A stretch of 64,000 bases of DNA from Cordylochernes scorpioides (Eukaryota > Arthropoda > Arachnida > Pseudoscorpiones > Chernetidae): positions 79,337,853-79,401,852 of the forward strand of contig CP092879.1 in NCBI GenBank assembly GCA_030710605.1, given 5' to 3'. The position numbers and the translations under genes were made by a program. Below the pieces are notes generated by a model. That model did not search any database. It worked only from the letters and a program-made list of their open reading frames with translations, and was not told the origin of the DNA. Below are positions 46,201 through 58,200 of this stretch, piece by piece. The first letter of the stretch is position 1, and the number at the start of each line of letters is the position of its first letter.

Positions 46201-49200
46201 TGTTACTACTATTATAAACAGATATTATGTACTACAAAATCACCATTTGTATTATGGTATACTGTGTAACTACACAACTCTCTAAACTTAGATGTGAGAA
46301 ATCCGAGTAGTTGGCGATCTAAGGATACGCTCCAGGAGCCTGGGTTACCTTTATGTTACTACTATTATAAACAGATATTATGTACTACAAAATCACCATT
46401 TGTATTATGGTATACCGTGTAACTACACAACTCTCTAAACTTAGATGTGAGAAATCCGAGTAGTTGGCGATCTAAGGATACGCTCCAGGAGCCTGGGTTA
46501 CCTTTATGTTACTACTATTATAAACAGATATTATGTACTACAAAATCACCATTTGTATTATGGTATACCGTGTAACTACACAACTCTCTAAACTTAGATG
46601 TGAGAAATCCGAGTAGTTGGCGATCTAAGGATACGCTCCAGGAGCCTGGGTTACCTTTATGTTACTACTATTATAAACAGATATTATGTACTACAAAATC
46701 ACCATTTGTATTATGGTATACCGTGTAACTACACAACTCTCTAAACTTAGATGTGAGAAATCCGAGTAGTTGGCGATCTAAGGATACGCTCCAGGAGCCT
46801 GGGTTACCTTTATGTTACTACTATTATAAACAGATATTATGTACTACAAAATCACCATTTGTATTATGGTATACGGTGTAACTACACAACTCTCTAAACT
46901 TAGATGTGAGAAATCCGAGTAGTTGGCGATCTATGGATACGCTCCAGGAGCCTGGGTTACCTTTATGTTACTACTATTATAAACAGATATTATGTACTAC
47001 AAAATCACCATTTGTATTATGGTATACCGTGTAACTACACAACTCTCTAAACTTAGATGTGAGAAATCCGAGTAGTTGGCGATCTAAGGATACGCTCCAG
47101 GAGCCTGGGTTACCTTTATGTTACTACTATTATAAACAGATTATGTACTACAAAATCACCATTTGTATTATGGTATACTGTGTAACTACACAACTCTCTA
47201 AACTTAGATGTGAGAAATCCGAGTAGTTGGCGATCTAAGGATACGCTCCAGGAGCCTGGGTTACCTTTATGTTACTACTATTATAAACAGATATTATGTA
47301 CTACAAAATCACCATTTGTATTATGGTATACCGTGTAACTACACAACTCTCTAAACTTAGATGTGAGAAATCCGAGTAGTTGGCGATCTAAGGATACGCT
47401 CCAGGAGCCTGGGTTACCTTTATGTTACTACTATTATAAACAGATATTATGTACTACAAAATCACCATTTGTATTATGGTATACGGTGTAACTACACAAC
47501 TCTCTAAACTTAGATGTGAGAAATCCGAGTAGTTGGTGATCTATGGATACGCTCCAGGAGCCTGGGTTACCTTTATGTTACTACTATTATAAACAGATAT
47601 TATGTACTACAAAATCACCATTTGTATTATGGTATACCGTGTAACTACACAACTCTCTAAACTTAGATGTGAGAAATCCGAGTAGTTGGCGATCTATGGA
47701 TACGCTCCAGGAGCCTGGGTTACCTTTATGTTACTACTATTATAAACAGATATTATGTACTACAAAATCACCATTTGTATTATGGTATACTGTGTAACTA
47801 CACAACTCTCTAAACTTAGATGTGAGAAATCCGGATAGTTGGTGATCTAAGGATACGCTCCAGGAGCCTGGGTTACCTTTATGTTACTACTATTATAAAC
47901 AGATTATGTACTACAAAATCACCATTTGTATTATGGTATACTGTGTAACTACACAACTCTCTAAACTTAGATGTGAGAAATACGGATAGTTGGTGATCTA
48001 AGGATACGCTCCAGGAGCCTGGGTTACCTTTATGTTACTACTATTATAAACAGATATTATGTACTACAAAATCACCATTTGTATTATGGTATACCGTGTA
48101 ACTACACAACTCTCTAAACTTAGATGTGAGAAATCCGAGTAGTTGGCGATCTAAGGATACGCTCCAGGAGCCTGGGTTACCTTTATGTTACTACTATTAT
48201 AAACAGATATTATGTACTACAAAATCACCATTTGTATTATGGTATACCGTGTAACTACACAACTCTCTAAACTTAGATGTGAGAAATCCGAGTAGTTGGC
48301 GATCTAAGGATACGCTCCAGGAGCCTGGGTTACCTTTATGTTACTACTATTATAAACAGATATTATGTACTACAAAATCACCATTTGTATTATGGTATAC
48401 GGTGTAACTACACAACTCTCTAAACTTAGATGTGAGAAATCCGAGTAGTTGGCGATCTAAGGATACGCTCCAGGAGCCTGGGTTACCTTTATGTTACTAC
48501 TATTATAAACAGATATTATGTACTACAAAATCACCATTTGTATTATGGTATACTGTGTAACTACACAACTCTCTAAACTTAGATGTGAGAAATCCGAGTA
48601 GTTGGCGATCTATGGATACGCTCCAGGAGCCTGGGTTACCTTTATGTTACTACTATTATAAACAGATATTATGTACTACAAAATCACCATTTGTATTATG
48701 GTATACCGTGTAACTACACAACTCTCTAAACTTAGATGTGAGAAATCCGAGTAGTTGGCGATCTATGGATACGCTCCAGGAGCCTGGGTTACCTTTATGT
48801 TACTACTATTATAAACAGATATTATGTACTACAAAATCACCATTTGTATTATGGTATACTGTGTAACTACACAACTCTCTAAACTTAGATGTGAGAAATC
48901 CGAGTAGTTGGCGATCTAAGGATACGCTCCAGGAGCCTGGGTTACCTTTATGTTACTACTATTATAAACAGATATTATGTACTACAAAATCACCATTTGT
49001 ATTATGGTATACCGTGTAACTACACAACTCTCTAAACTTAGATGTGAGAAATCCGAGTAGTTGGCGATCTAAGGATACGCTCCAGGAGCCTGGGTTACCT
49101 TTATGTTACTACTATTATAAACAGATATTATGTACTACAAAATCACCATTTGTATTATGGTATACCGTGTAACTACACAACTCTCTAAACTTAGATGTGA

Positions 49201-52200
49201 GAAATCCGAGTAGTTGGCGATCTAAGGATACGCTCCAGGAGCCTGGGTTACCTTTATGTTACTACTATTATAAACAGATATTATGTACTACAAAATCACC
49301 ATTTGTATTATGGTATACGGTGTAACTACACAACTCTCTAAACTTAGATGTGAGAAATCCGAGTAGTTGGCGATCTATGGATACGCTCCAGGAGCCTGGG
49401 TTACCTTTATGTTACTACTATTATAAACAGATATTATGTACTACAAAATCACCATTTGTATTATGGTATACGGTGTAACTACACAACTCTCTAAACTTAG
49501 ATGTGAGAAATCCGAGTAGTTGGCGATCTATGGATACGCTCCAGGAGCCTGGGTTACCTTTATGTTACTACTATTATAAACAGATATTATGTACTACAAA
49601 ATCACCATTTGTATTATGGTATACGGTGTAACTACACAACTCTCTAAACTTAGATGTGAGAAATCCGAGTAGTTGGCGATCTATGGATACGCTCCAGGAG
49701 CCTGGGTTACCTTTATGTTACTACTATTATAAACAGATATTATGTACTACAAAATCACCATTTGTATTATGGTATACGGTGTAACTACACAACTCTCTAA
49801 ACTTAGATGTGAGAAATCCGAGTAGTTGGCGATCTATGGATACGCTCCAGGAGCCTGGGTTACCTTTATGTTACTACTATTATAAACAGATATTATGTAC
49901 TACAAAATCACCATTTGTATTATGGTATACGGTGTAACTACACAACTCTCTAAACTTAGATGTGAGAAATCCGAGTAGTTGGCGATCTATGGATACGCTC
50001 CAGGAGCCTGGGTTACCTTTATGTTGTCACTATGTGAGAAATAAATAAAGGATTCTGGAAGCTACTTGAAATAGAGTTATCTCATTATTCCCTTATCTAA
50101 CCTTGTAGGATGGTTGAAACACGCTCTGACAGGTCTGAGGATAGAATCAAGTCTACCAGACAGAAACCTGGTGTAAGAATACTTTATGCTACTTTGTATC
50201 TACAACCCTATTGTCAAGTACAAGATATCATAAAGATAGAGGTTGCCTGGCCGGCATTCATAGTTCAATGAAAAATGACACTTCGACCAGTTAGAGTTTT
50301 TTATTTTTATTTTTTTAAATTATTATTTTATTTATTTATTTATTTTTTGGCACCTATAAAAGACTATGATCAAGTTTGCAAGGACAAACTTTCAACCTCA
50401 GAACAAGTTTTAACGCCTTTTCAAATGCTTTATTTTTATTTACTTCTCCTGACGAAGACAAAATATTTTTGTCAAAACGTTGAGAAAAATAAAAAAACTC
50501 TAACTGGCCGAAGTGTCTATTTTTCATATAAGTACAAGATAGTTACAAGTAGGTTTGAAGGAAGAGTCACCTTGGGAGAAGCCGAAGACAAAGACAAGGT
50601 AGATGGTGACAAAACACAGCAAGTCTGTCAGGATCATCTTGTAGATCATCACAACGAAGGGGCCAACCATCTTGAAGCCCCTGACACACACCATTCCATG
50701 AAATAATTCCCTGTCGGACTGAGATAGCTGGAGTCCCAGCACGATACAAGGGTATAACCAAATGTGAACAACCTCTGTCTCCTTCAAAAAAAAAATAGAC
50801 GACCGGTGACATCAAAGGCTTTACATTTCCTTAAGTTTTGTCCATGAGTGTAGCTAAAGGCAGATGGTATATCTACATATAGTTAGATGAACGGAACTTA
50901 AAACATCATTTTCGTTATAATTTACTGTAATGAGATAAGAATGATTAAATATTACCCAGTTCTACAATTTTATTTTATTTTTTATGTTTGAGCATTTAAA
51001 ATGCTTTTTGGGTAATCCAATTGTTAAATCCATGATAATTATCATCAATAAAATGTGACGAACACATTCACAACTTGATGACACTACACCATCCACGACA
51101 TCGGAGAGTTGACACAGAGTTACCTGCAGAAGAAGAGGAAGTAGGGCGCTACGGTGAGCATGACCATGACAGAGAGGATGTCCTCAATCTGGGACTGACA
51201 GGTGAACCTCATGGGGACCATCACCATCATCATGATGCAGGCGAAGAGGAAGAGGACGCGGGAGGGGGCCGTCATCTGGACAACTTCACGATTAAATCAG
51301 CAATCTGGCACTACATCAACATATTTAGCAGGGTTCACCACTGATGAGCCAAGCCCTCCTAATATATTTTTTCATCGCAGTAAGGACAGTAGAAATTTGT
51401 TTTATGTATAAAAGAAACGTTCGTGCTTTTAAATCCTTTCATTTTATATATTTACATTTATATATAAAGATAAAGGGCGCCTCTCCCATCAAAACTAGAC
51501 GCCATCTATTGACCGACGCCGCAACTAGCGGCCTCGGGTCGGTGACAAAGCCACAACACCAGCTTTGTCAAACTGAGAAGCGTCCACCTTGAGACCATTG
51601 ATTCGGCCTAATGGCCCTCGTCAACCCGAACCGGGGCCGCTAGTTTGCGGCGACGGTCAATAGGTGGCGGCTATTTTTGACGTCTATTTTGACGGGAGAG
51701 GTGACCTTGATCTTTATAGGTGAATATCCTCCTGGCAAAATCTGCATATATATATATGTTTGTGTTAAAAAATAATAAAAAATATAAAGGTTAGGTGTTG
51801 GTATTAAAAACAAATTAAGCATATACTGACCACTAAACTGAGCGTTTTTTAGATAGCAGAGCGCCATCTAGTGGAACAGAAATCAACTAAACGTTGATTT
51901 AGCTTGTTCCTTGATATTTGACCAACCCAGTTGATTTCTGTTCCACTAGATGGCGCTCTGCAACAATGATCGTTTCTACCTCCAACTAGAGATTCTAAAA
52001 TGGGAAGTTTATTAACACATTAGAGAACAGTTCTTGATGACAACATCCCTGCTTCTCTCTGAACCATCAATATGGTCACAAGCCAGGATCCGATCTCTGC
52101 TCATCAAATGGGCATACCTCTCTCTCTCTCTGCTTACTGTGTGAAATACAATATAAGCCTGAACTTGGTCGTCTTATCATTCTGTGTGGGCTTCAATTCT

Positions 52201-55200
52201 ACGCCCACCTATACTGCAACACAGGTTAACTATACATATATAAACAGCGTGTGGTGAACAGATGTTGAATTATTGTAGAATGGACCTATGTAACACAAGG
52301 CTGCAGGTAGATAACTGTTGTGTACAGTACCAAGTTCTCCACGAAGGTCTGATACCCCAGGAAGTAGAATTCCCGACCGGCATTACAGAGGTACACCACC
52401 GCGCCTGCCGCCGTGAGGGCTTCAAACACCAGCCTGACCTACAGCGACACGTCAATGGTCAAATATCACCAAGCCGAGGTACATACAATGTCGGTAGTGG
52501 TGTTGAGGGCCATGAGGTAGCACGTGCCGTTAGCCGTGGTGGGCGGGGCCACCGTGGTGGTTGTGAAGGTGAGATTGTGACGGCCAGGTAACCGCTTCAC
52601 CACGGGCGGCCCGGGCCTCAGCACGAAGCAAACCAAGGTGATCAGGAAGTATACCACGAAGATGGCGAACTGACGGTAGAACCGGAACTTGATGAACTTG
52701 TTCCACTTGGCGTTCAACAAGTCTACCAGGAGACCTTCCAACATGTCCAGATGGCCCAGGTGTTCCTGGTGGACAGACACAGCTCATATTGTGTTATATT
52801 GTAACACAGATAGCTCGACTATAGTAATAGTAATTACTATACTAATAACTCCGCCTTTGCCGGTCCCAAGCCCGGATGAAAAAGGAGGAGGGGGAGCAGT
52901 AACAAGCTCGGTAAAAAACCTGGGTTCAGCTGGCCATGCTGATAGTACCCTGTAAGGGCTCCTAATCCAGGGATCAGGATGAGCAGCGTTTGTACTCCAT
53001 GTTAGGAGCGGCTGTACATGGCGTCTGTTCCTCATGTCAGAGGCGGCCATTTTTTTTTTTGGAGTTAAGTCGGCCTGCCACTGAATAGTGCTCCCAGTCT
53101 TAATAACAAAGGCAGACGCATTCTACTTCACCCAGTGTGAAGATAAGAAAGAAGACTATATTAATTAATTAGACATATTATCGATATTTTATTTATGAGT
53201 CCTAATATAAAGTGATTAAATGAATATACAAGAGAGAGATATATTAACCCAGTTGTTCCTGGAGCACAGAACACCAACTACCCGGGGAGTCCAGCTCACT
53301 AGTATGGACTAGTTGTAAGCTCTTTTATCATGCCCTATTTTGATTGCTGAGTTGAGCCAGTTAATCAGAAGGTTTCATGCTGAGGTCGAGTCTGGAAGTA
53401 ATATACAAAGCAAAGAGATAACTTCTAGATACTTAAAGTAACATTTAAAATACAATATAACGCGGCTGATGATTGTAAAACGAAAATTGAAATTATACCG
53501 CGAATGTTTCTTTTATAAAAATCGAAATTTATTTTCAAAGAGAAATAGCGACATTTCTAACTTTGAGGATGAGGTATGGAAAGGTGAAACATGAAGAGTA
53601 ATGGCGAACGGAAAAATAAAAAGTGTCCAGGGGCGGGAATCGAACCCACACCCTTCTGCTTACCGGGCAGGTGCCTTGTCCACTCGGCTACCCTGGACGT
53701 ATTTTTCCGTTCGTAACTAGTACTTAAAGTAACATTTAAAATACAATATAACGCGGACACTTTTTATTTTTCCGTTCGCCATTACTCTTCATGTTTCACC
53801 TTTCCATACCTCATCCTCAAAGTTAGAAATGTCGCTATTTCTCTTTGAAAATAAATTTCGATTTTTATAAAAGAAACATTCGCGGTATAATTTCAATTTT
53901 CGTTTTATAACTTCTAGATGTTTCTGAATCTATATTTTCCACTTTCATAGGTTTCTCCGTCTTGTAACCCCAAGGAGAATCCTCTGTAAGACCTGTGTGT
54001 CTTAATAAAGGCTTTTGTGTATGTGTGATATTTCTGAATCATCACACAGAGCAAAAGATTATGAAAAATCAATAATTCACTGATAAATAAAGTAAATGTT
54101 ACAATGTGGATATAACATGACATTTATATATGAGAAATGAAACCATTAAAACATGAATGTTTCTTTTAGTATAAAACAAACTTCTACTGTCCATACTGCG
54201 ATGAAAAAATATTGGGAGGGTTTGGCTTATCAGTGGTGAACCCTCCCAGCGGTTTCGCCAATTTAATCTACCAGACCGCTTCTTTAGAGTTCTAATACTG
54301 TATTGGATCATTCTGATTTTATATGGTACACTGGAAGGATGGAATCGTAGAAATCGTATTAAAGTAAACTATTAAAATAAGTTTTTTTTAGGACAGTAAA
54401 ATTACATCAAGAAAAAGGCATCTACTTATCGTGCAACTGAAAGTTGCTGATGGCTTGCGCCATTTATCGGAATAAATATCAACTATTCTCGTTGATTTTT
54501 AATTATTCCAGAATTGGCCAAATACCCATTCTTGATTAATCAAGAAAAGCTAACCACGGACGCGTTTCGGGCTGTTGGCCCTCATCAGCGTGGTGCAAGC
54601 TGTACCTCAACGACCAAAAAATGGTCATTAAGGCATCCTGAAAAAAATCATGAAACGGGTAGTTAAGGCCAGAATTGCGTGAGAACGCAAACGTAAAATT
54701 ACAATTAAGAAAAGCTTATGTTCAAAGTTTGCTTGAATACCATTCCCTGGGTTCCATCCTTCAGTGTAGCATTTATAAGCAGAATCATCCAATACAGTAT
54801 CAGAGTTTTAAGAAACAGTCTGGTAGATTAAATTGGCGAAACGACTATGAGGTTTCGCCACTGATAAGTCAAGCCCTTCCAATATTTTTGTTCATCTCAG
54901 TAAGGACAGTAGAAGTTTGTTATATGTATAAAAGAAACAATCGTGTCTTAATGCTTCAATTTCTTATATGTAATATTTCATGAAGATAATGCCACGACTG
55001 TACCATGGAATTCAATAGGATGTCAAATACAGGGGGATCAGTCAACACACCCCGTAGACGACCAAGTTGAGAGCAGAAGCCTTGTTGATGTTGCCCGTGC
55101 GGCCGTCGATGGTGTCGATCTCAGCCAGGGGATAGGCGGCGCACGTGATGCTCCCAAGCTGCCAGTAGATCTCCCGCAGCAGCTTCAGGATGTGGAAGAA

Positions 55201-58200
55201 GATCTGAGCACCGAGAGATTGAACACAGATCGAACGGCCCTCAAAAAATAACCCCAAAAGATACAATAACACAAGACAGGTACCATAAAAGACTTCAAGC
55301 TTCTAAACAGAAGCATTATATCGTGGAGATACCAAATTAGGAATTTCAGAGAGCCTGTTGGTGCTTCTGTAGATACAACAATACTTCTTTGACAATGTCC
55401 TAAATACAAGGTTGTCCCAAATTCGTAAACACTTGCAAAAAATTAAAATACCAATATTATTTGCCATATTATTCGCCGTTATGTATAATGTCTTTGTATT
55501 ATGTATAAAGTAATTGTATTATTATGTATTCGCCGATAATAAGAAAAACAACGTTTTAAGAAAAAAAAGCACGAACTTTTGGGACAACCTTATATATAAA
55601 AAATCCATATACCATTATAAACTTTATTAATGTTTTAAAAATAAACGTTATTTCCTAATTTATAATATAAAAAAAAATAAAGATTCCAGGGCTAAGTTTC
55701 TTGTGCAAACCTTTTATTTTCAAGCTTTCGGACATTAACAAATACGTTAACGTGATACTCCTGTTGAAGGACTGACAAGTCCGAAAGCTTGAAAATAAAA
55801 GGTTTGCACAAGAAACTTAGCCCTGGAATCGTTATTTTATTAATGTACACACACACAAAGCTTTATTAAGACAACCAGTCTTATACAGATTCACCACAGG
55901 AAGAAATAATAGATAGAGTTCCTATACTCCAGGAAGCGCAGCACCCAACAACAGCTTCCAGGTCTGACACATGTCCATTGGCCATAAGTTCCTTTGTGCA
56001 TACGTCATGGTTAGCGAATCACTGAACAGGTGAGTGGATTTTATTAATTATTTTCTCAATGATTAGATTAAAGAGTCAAAAAAGTAAAATATTTGACCTC
56101 CTTCTTGGCGAGCTTGGCAGCAAGGGTGAGCGGGGTGAGACCCTGTCGGTTGATGAGATTGATGGCGGCTCCCAGCTCATAGGCCATGTCGAACATCTCC
56201 TGCGTCAACCGTGTGTCAGGGGACCATCGCTGCTCTGGACTTGGGTTATGGCAGACATGTTGGTGGATAAGTAGAGATAAAATCAAACGGCGACCAGTTT
56301 CTAAGAAAAACAAACTCGTCACAGTTTACTTCCTATATCTTCGTATCTCTTCCTAGAAAGGATATCTGTGAATTCCTTCTGTTGTAGCGTTAATGGACAG
56401 TGTTGTATCCTTGTTTCTCTACTTGTGCTTCCCTTGTGTGTGATGGGGTGTCAGGCTGGCCATATAGGAGTATACCAGTTGGTCTCGAGGACCACGCCAT
56501 CTTCTTAGCGGTGAAGCATTATATCTACGTTTTCTTCGTAGATCACGAAATACGTGGTGTCGCTGGAGACCCGCTGGTGATTCTCTACCAAACTCTGCAG
56601 CGGTGACGTCATGTACATTGTACATTGTGTTATATTTTAAAAATAAAAAAATGGCATATCCTAACCAGGAACACTTGTTTATTGGAGCACTTGATTTATC
56701 AAGAAATTGGGTTGTCCAAATATCAGGGAACAGGCTAAATCAATGTTTAGTTGATTTCTGTTCCACCAGATGGTGTTCTGCCTTCTTTAAAGCACATATA
56801 CTCCTGGTCAGGCCAGTCAATATATATAATTATCTTTTTAAAATAGTACAGACTTTTGGCATGTATTGACAAGATGTCAATAAAATTATTTTAATTGTCA
56901 ATTGTCTGTAGGAGTTAGGGGATCGTACAGAGGGATGTATTGAATAGGTAATTAATCTTCGTTTAAGTTGTATAGTAATATTTGAAATTTTCCAATTTGA
57001 AGTAATTTCATGCACTTTTAGACGATCTTGATGAATTTTTTCGAAATATTAGAAGTATTTGAAAATATTTCAGGTCTTGATTGTTATTCTTTGAATGCCT
57101 TTTTCGATAGAAATATCAAACAAAACACAACCTGATCTCTGAGTGATGTATGCCCTAGTGAGGTAATTATATCCTGTATACAAGGTAGATAGAATGGATG
57201 TAGACAGAGACAGAGTGTGTGCAGATGTGGGAGTTCTAAGGATCTATCTAGGACGTACGATCTTCTCCCAGATGACCAGCATGTGCAGGACGTTGTTGCC
57301 GTTGGTGTCCTGCAGGTCGGGGTTGGCTCCCTTGGCCAGCAGCAGGCGGTAGCATTCCTCCTGGCACAGGCAGGCGGCGAAACACAGCGGGTACTCTCCC
57401 CAGTACACGTACCTACACCCGGGTATACGTCACCCCGTGTCCCCAGTACTCGTACCTACACCCGGGTATACGTCACCCCGTGTCCCCAGTACTCGTACCT
57501 ACACCCGGGTATACGTCACCGCGTGTGTCCCCCGGTACACGTACCTACACCCGGGTATACGTCACCCCGTGTCCCCAGTACACGTACCTACACCCGGGTA
57601 TACGTCACCGCGTGTGTCCCCCGGTACACGTACCTACACCCGGGTATACGTCACCCCGTGTCCCCAGTACACGTACCTACACCCGGGTATACGTCACCCC
57701 GTGTCCCCCCCGGTACACGTACCTACACCCGGGTATACGTCACCGCGTGTGTCCCCCGGTACACGTACCTACACCCGGGTATACGTCACCGCGTGTGTCC
57801 CCCGGTACACGTACCTACACCCGGGTATACGTCACCGCGTGTCCCCCGGTACACGTACCTACACCCGGGTATACGTCACCGCGTGTCCCCCGGTACACGT
57901 ACCTACACCCGGGTATACGTCACCGCGTGTCCCCCTGTACACGTACCTACACCCGGGTATACGTCACCGCGTGTCCCCCAGTACACGTACCTACACCCGG
58001 GTATACGTCACCGCGTGTCCCCCAGTACACGTACCTACACCCGGGTATACGTCACCCCGTGTCCCCAGTACACGTACCTACACCCGGGTATACGTCACCG
58101 CGTGTCCCCCAGTACACGTACCTACACCCGGGTATACGTCACCGCGTGTCCCCCAGTACACGTACCTACACCCGGGTATACGTCACCCCGTGTCCCCGGT

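Larger units (their letters stand above)
36898..50570 (-). other. TRPV intron I-J (13.7 kb)
   Basis: Two thirds is the 153-bp array. The rest holds palindromes (37236-37329 and 39130-39419), a Helentron-like EEP remnant (38134-38683), a family D repeat (39571-39985) and AT-rich DNA. No additional exon is needed: the flanking exons share a split Ala codon. Confidence 0.7.

Noticed and set aside
40843..50025. CRISPR-like array
   Set aside because: Units are contiguous 153-bp tandem repeats without spacers, in a eukaryotic intron.
50275..50706. 143-codon + strand frame
   Set aside because: Its second half is the antisense of TRPV exon I and the first half is an AT-rich repeat.
53624..53698. 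Functional tRNA-Thr (anticodon GGT)
   Set aside because: Position 33 is C, the anticodon stem has a mismatch, there is no terminator, and it sits within a repeat.
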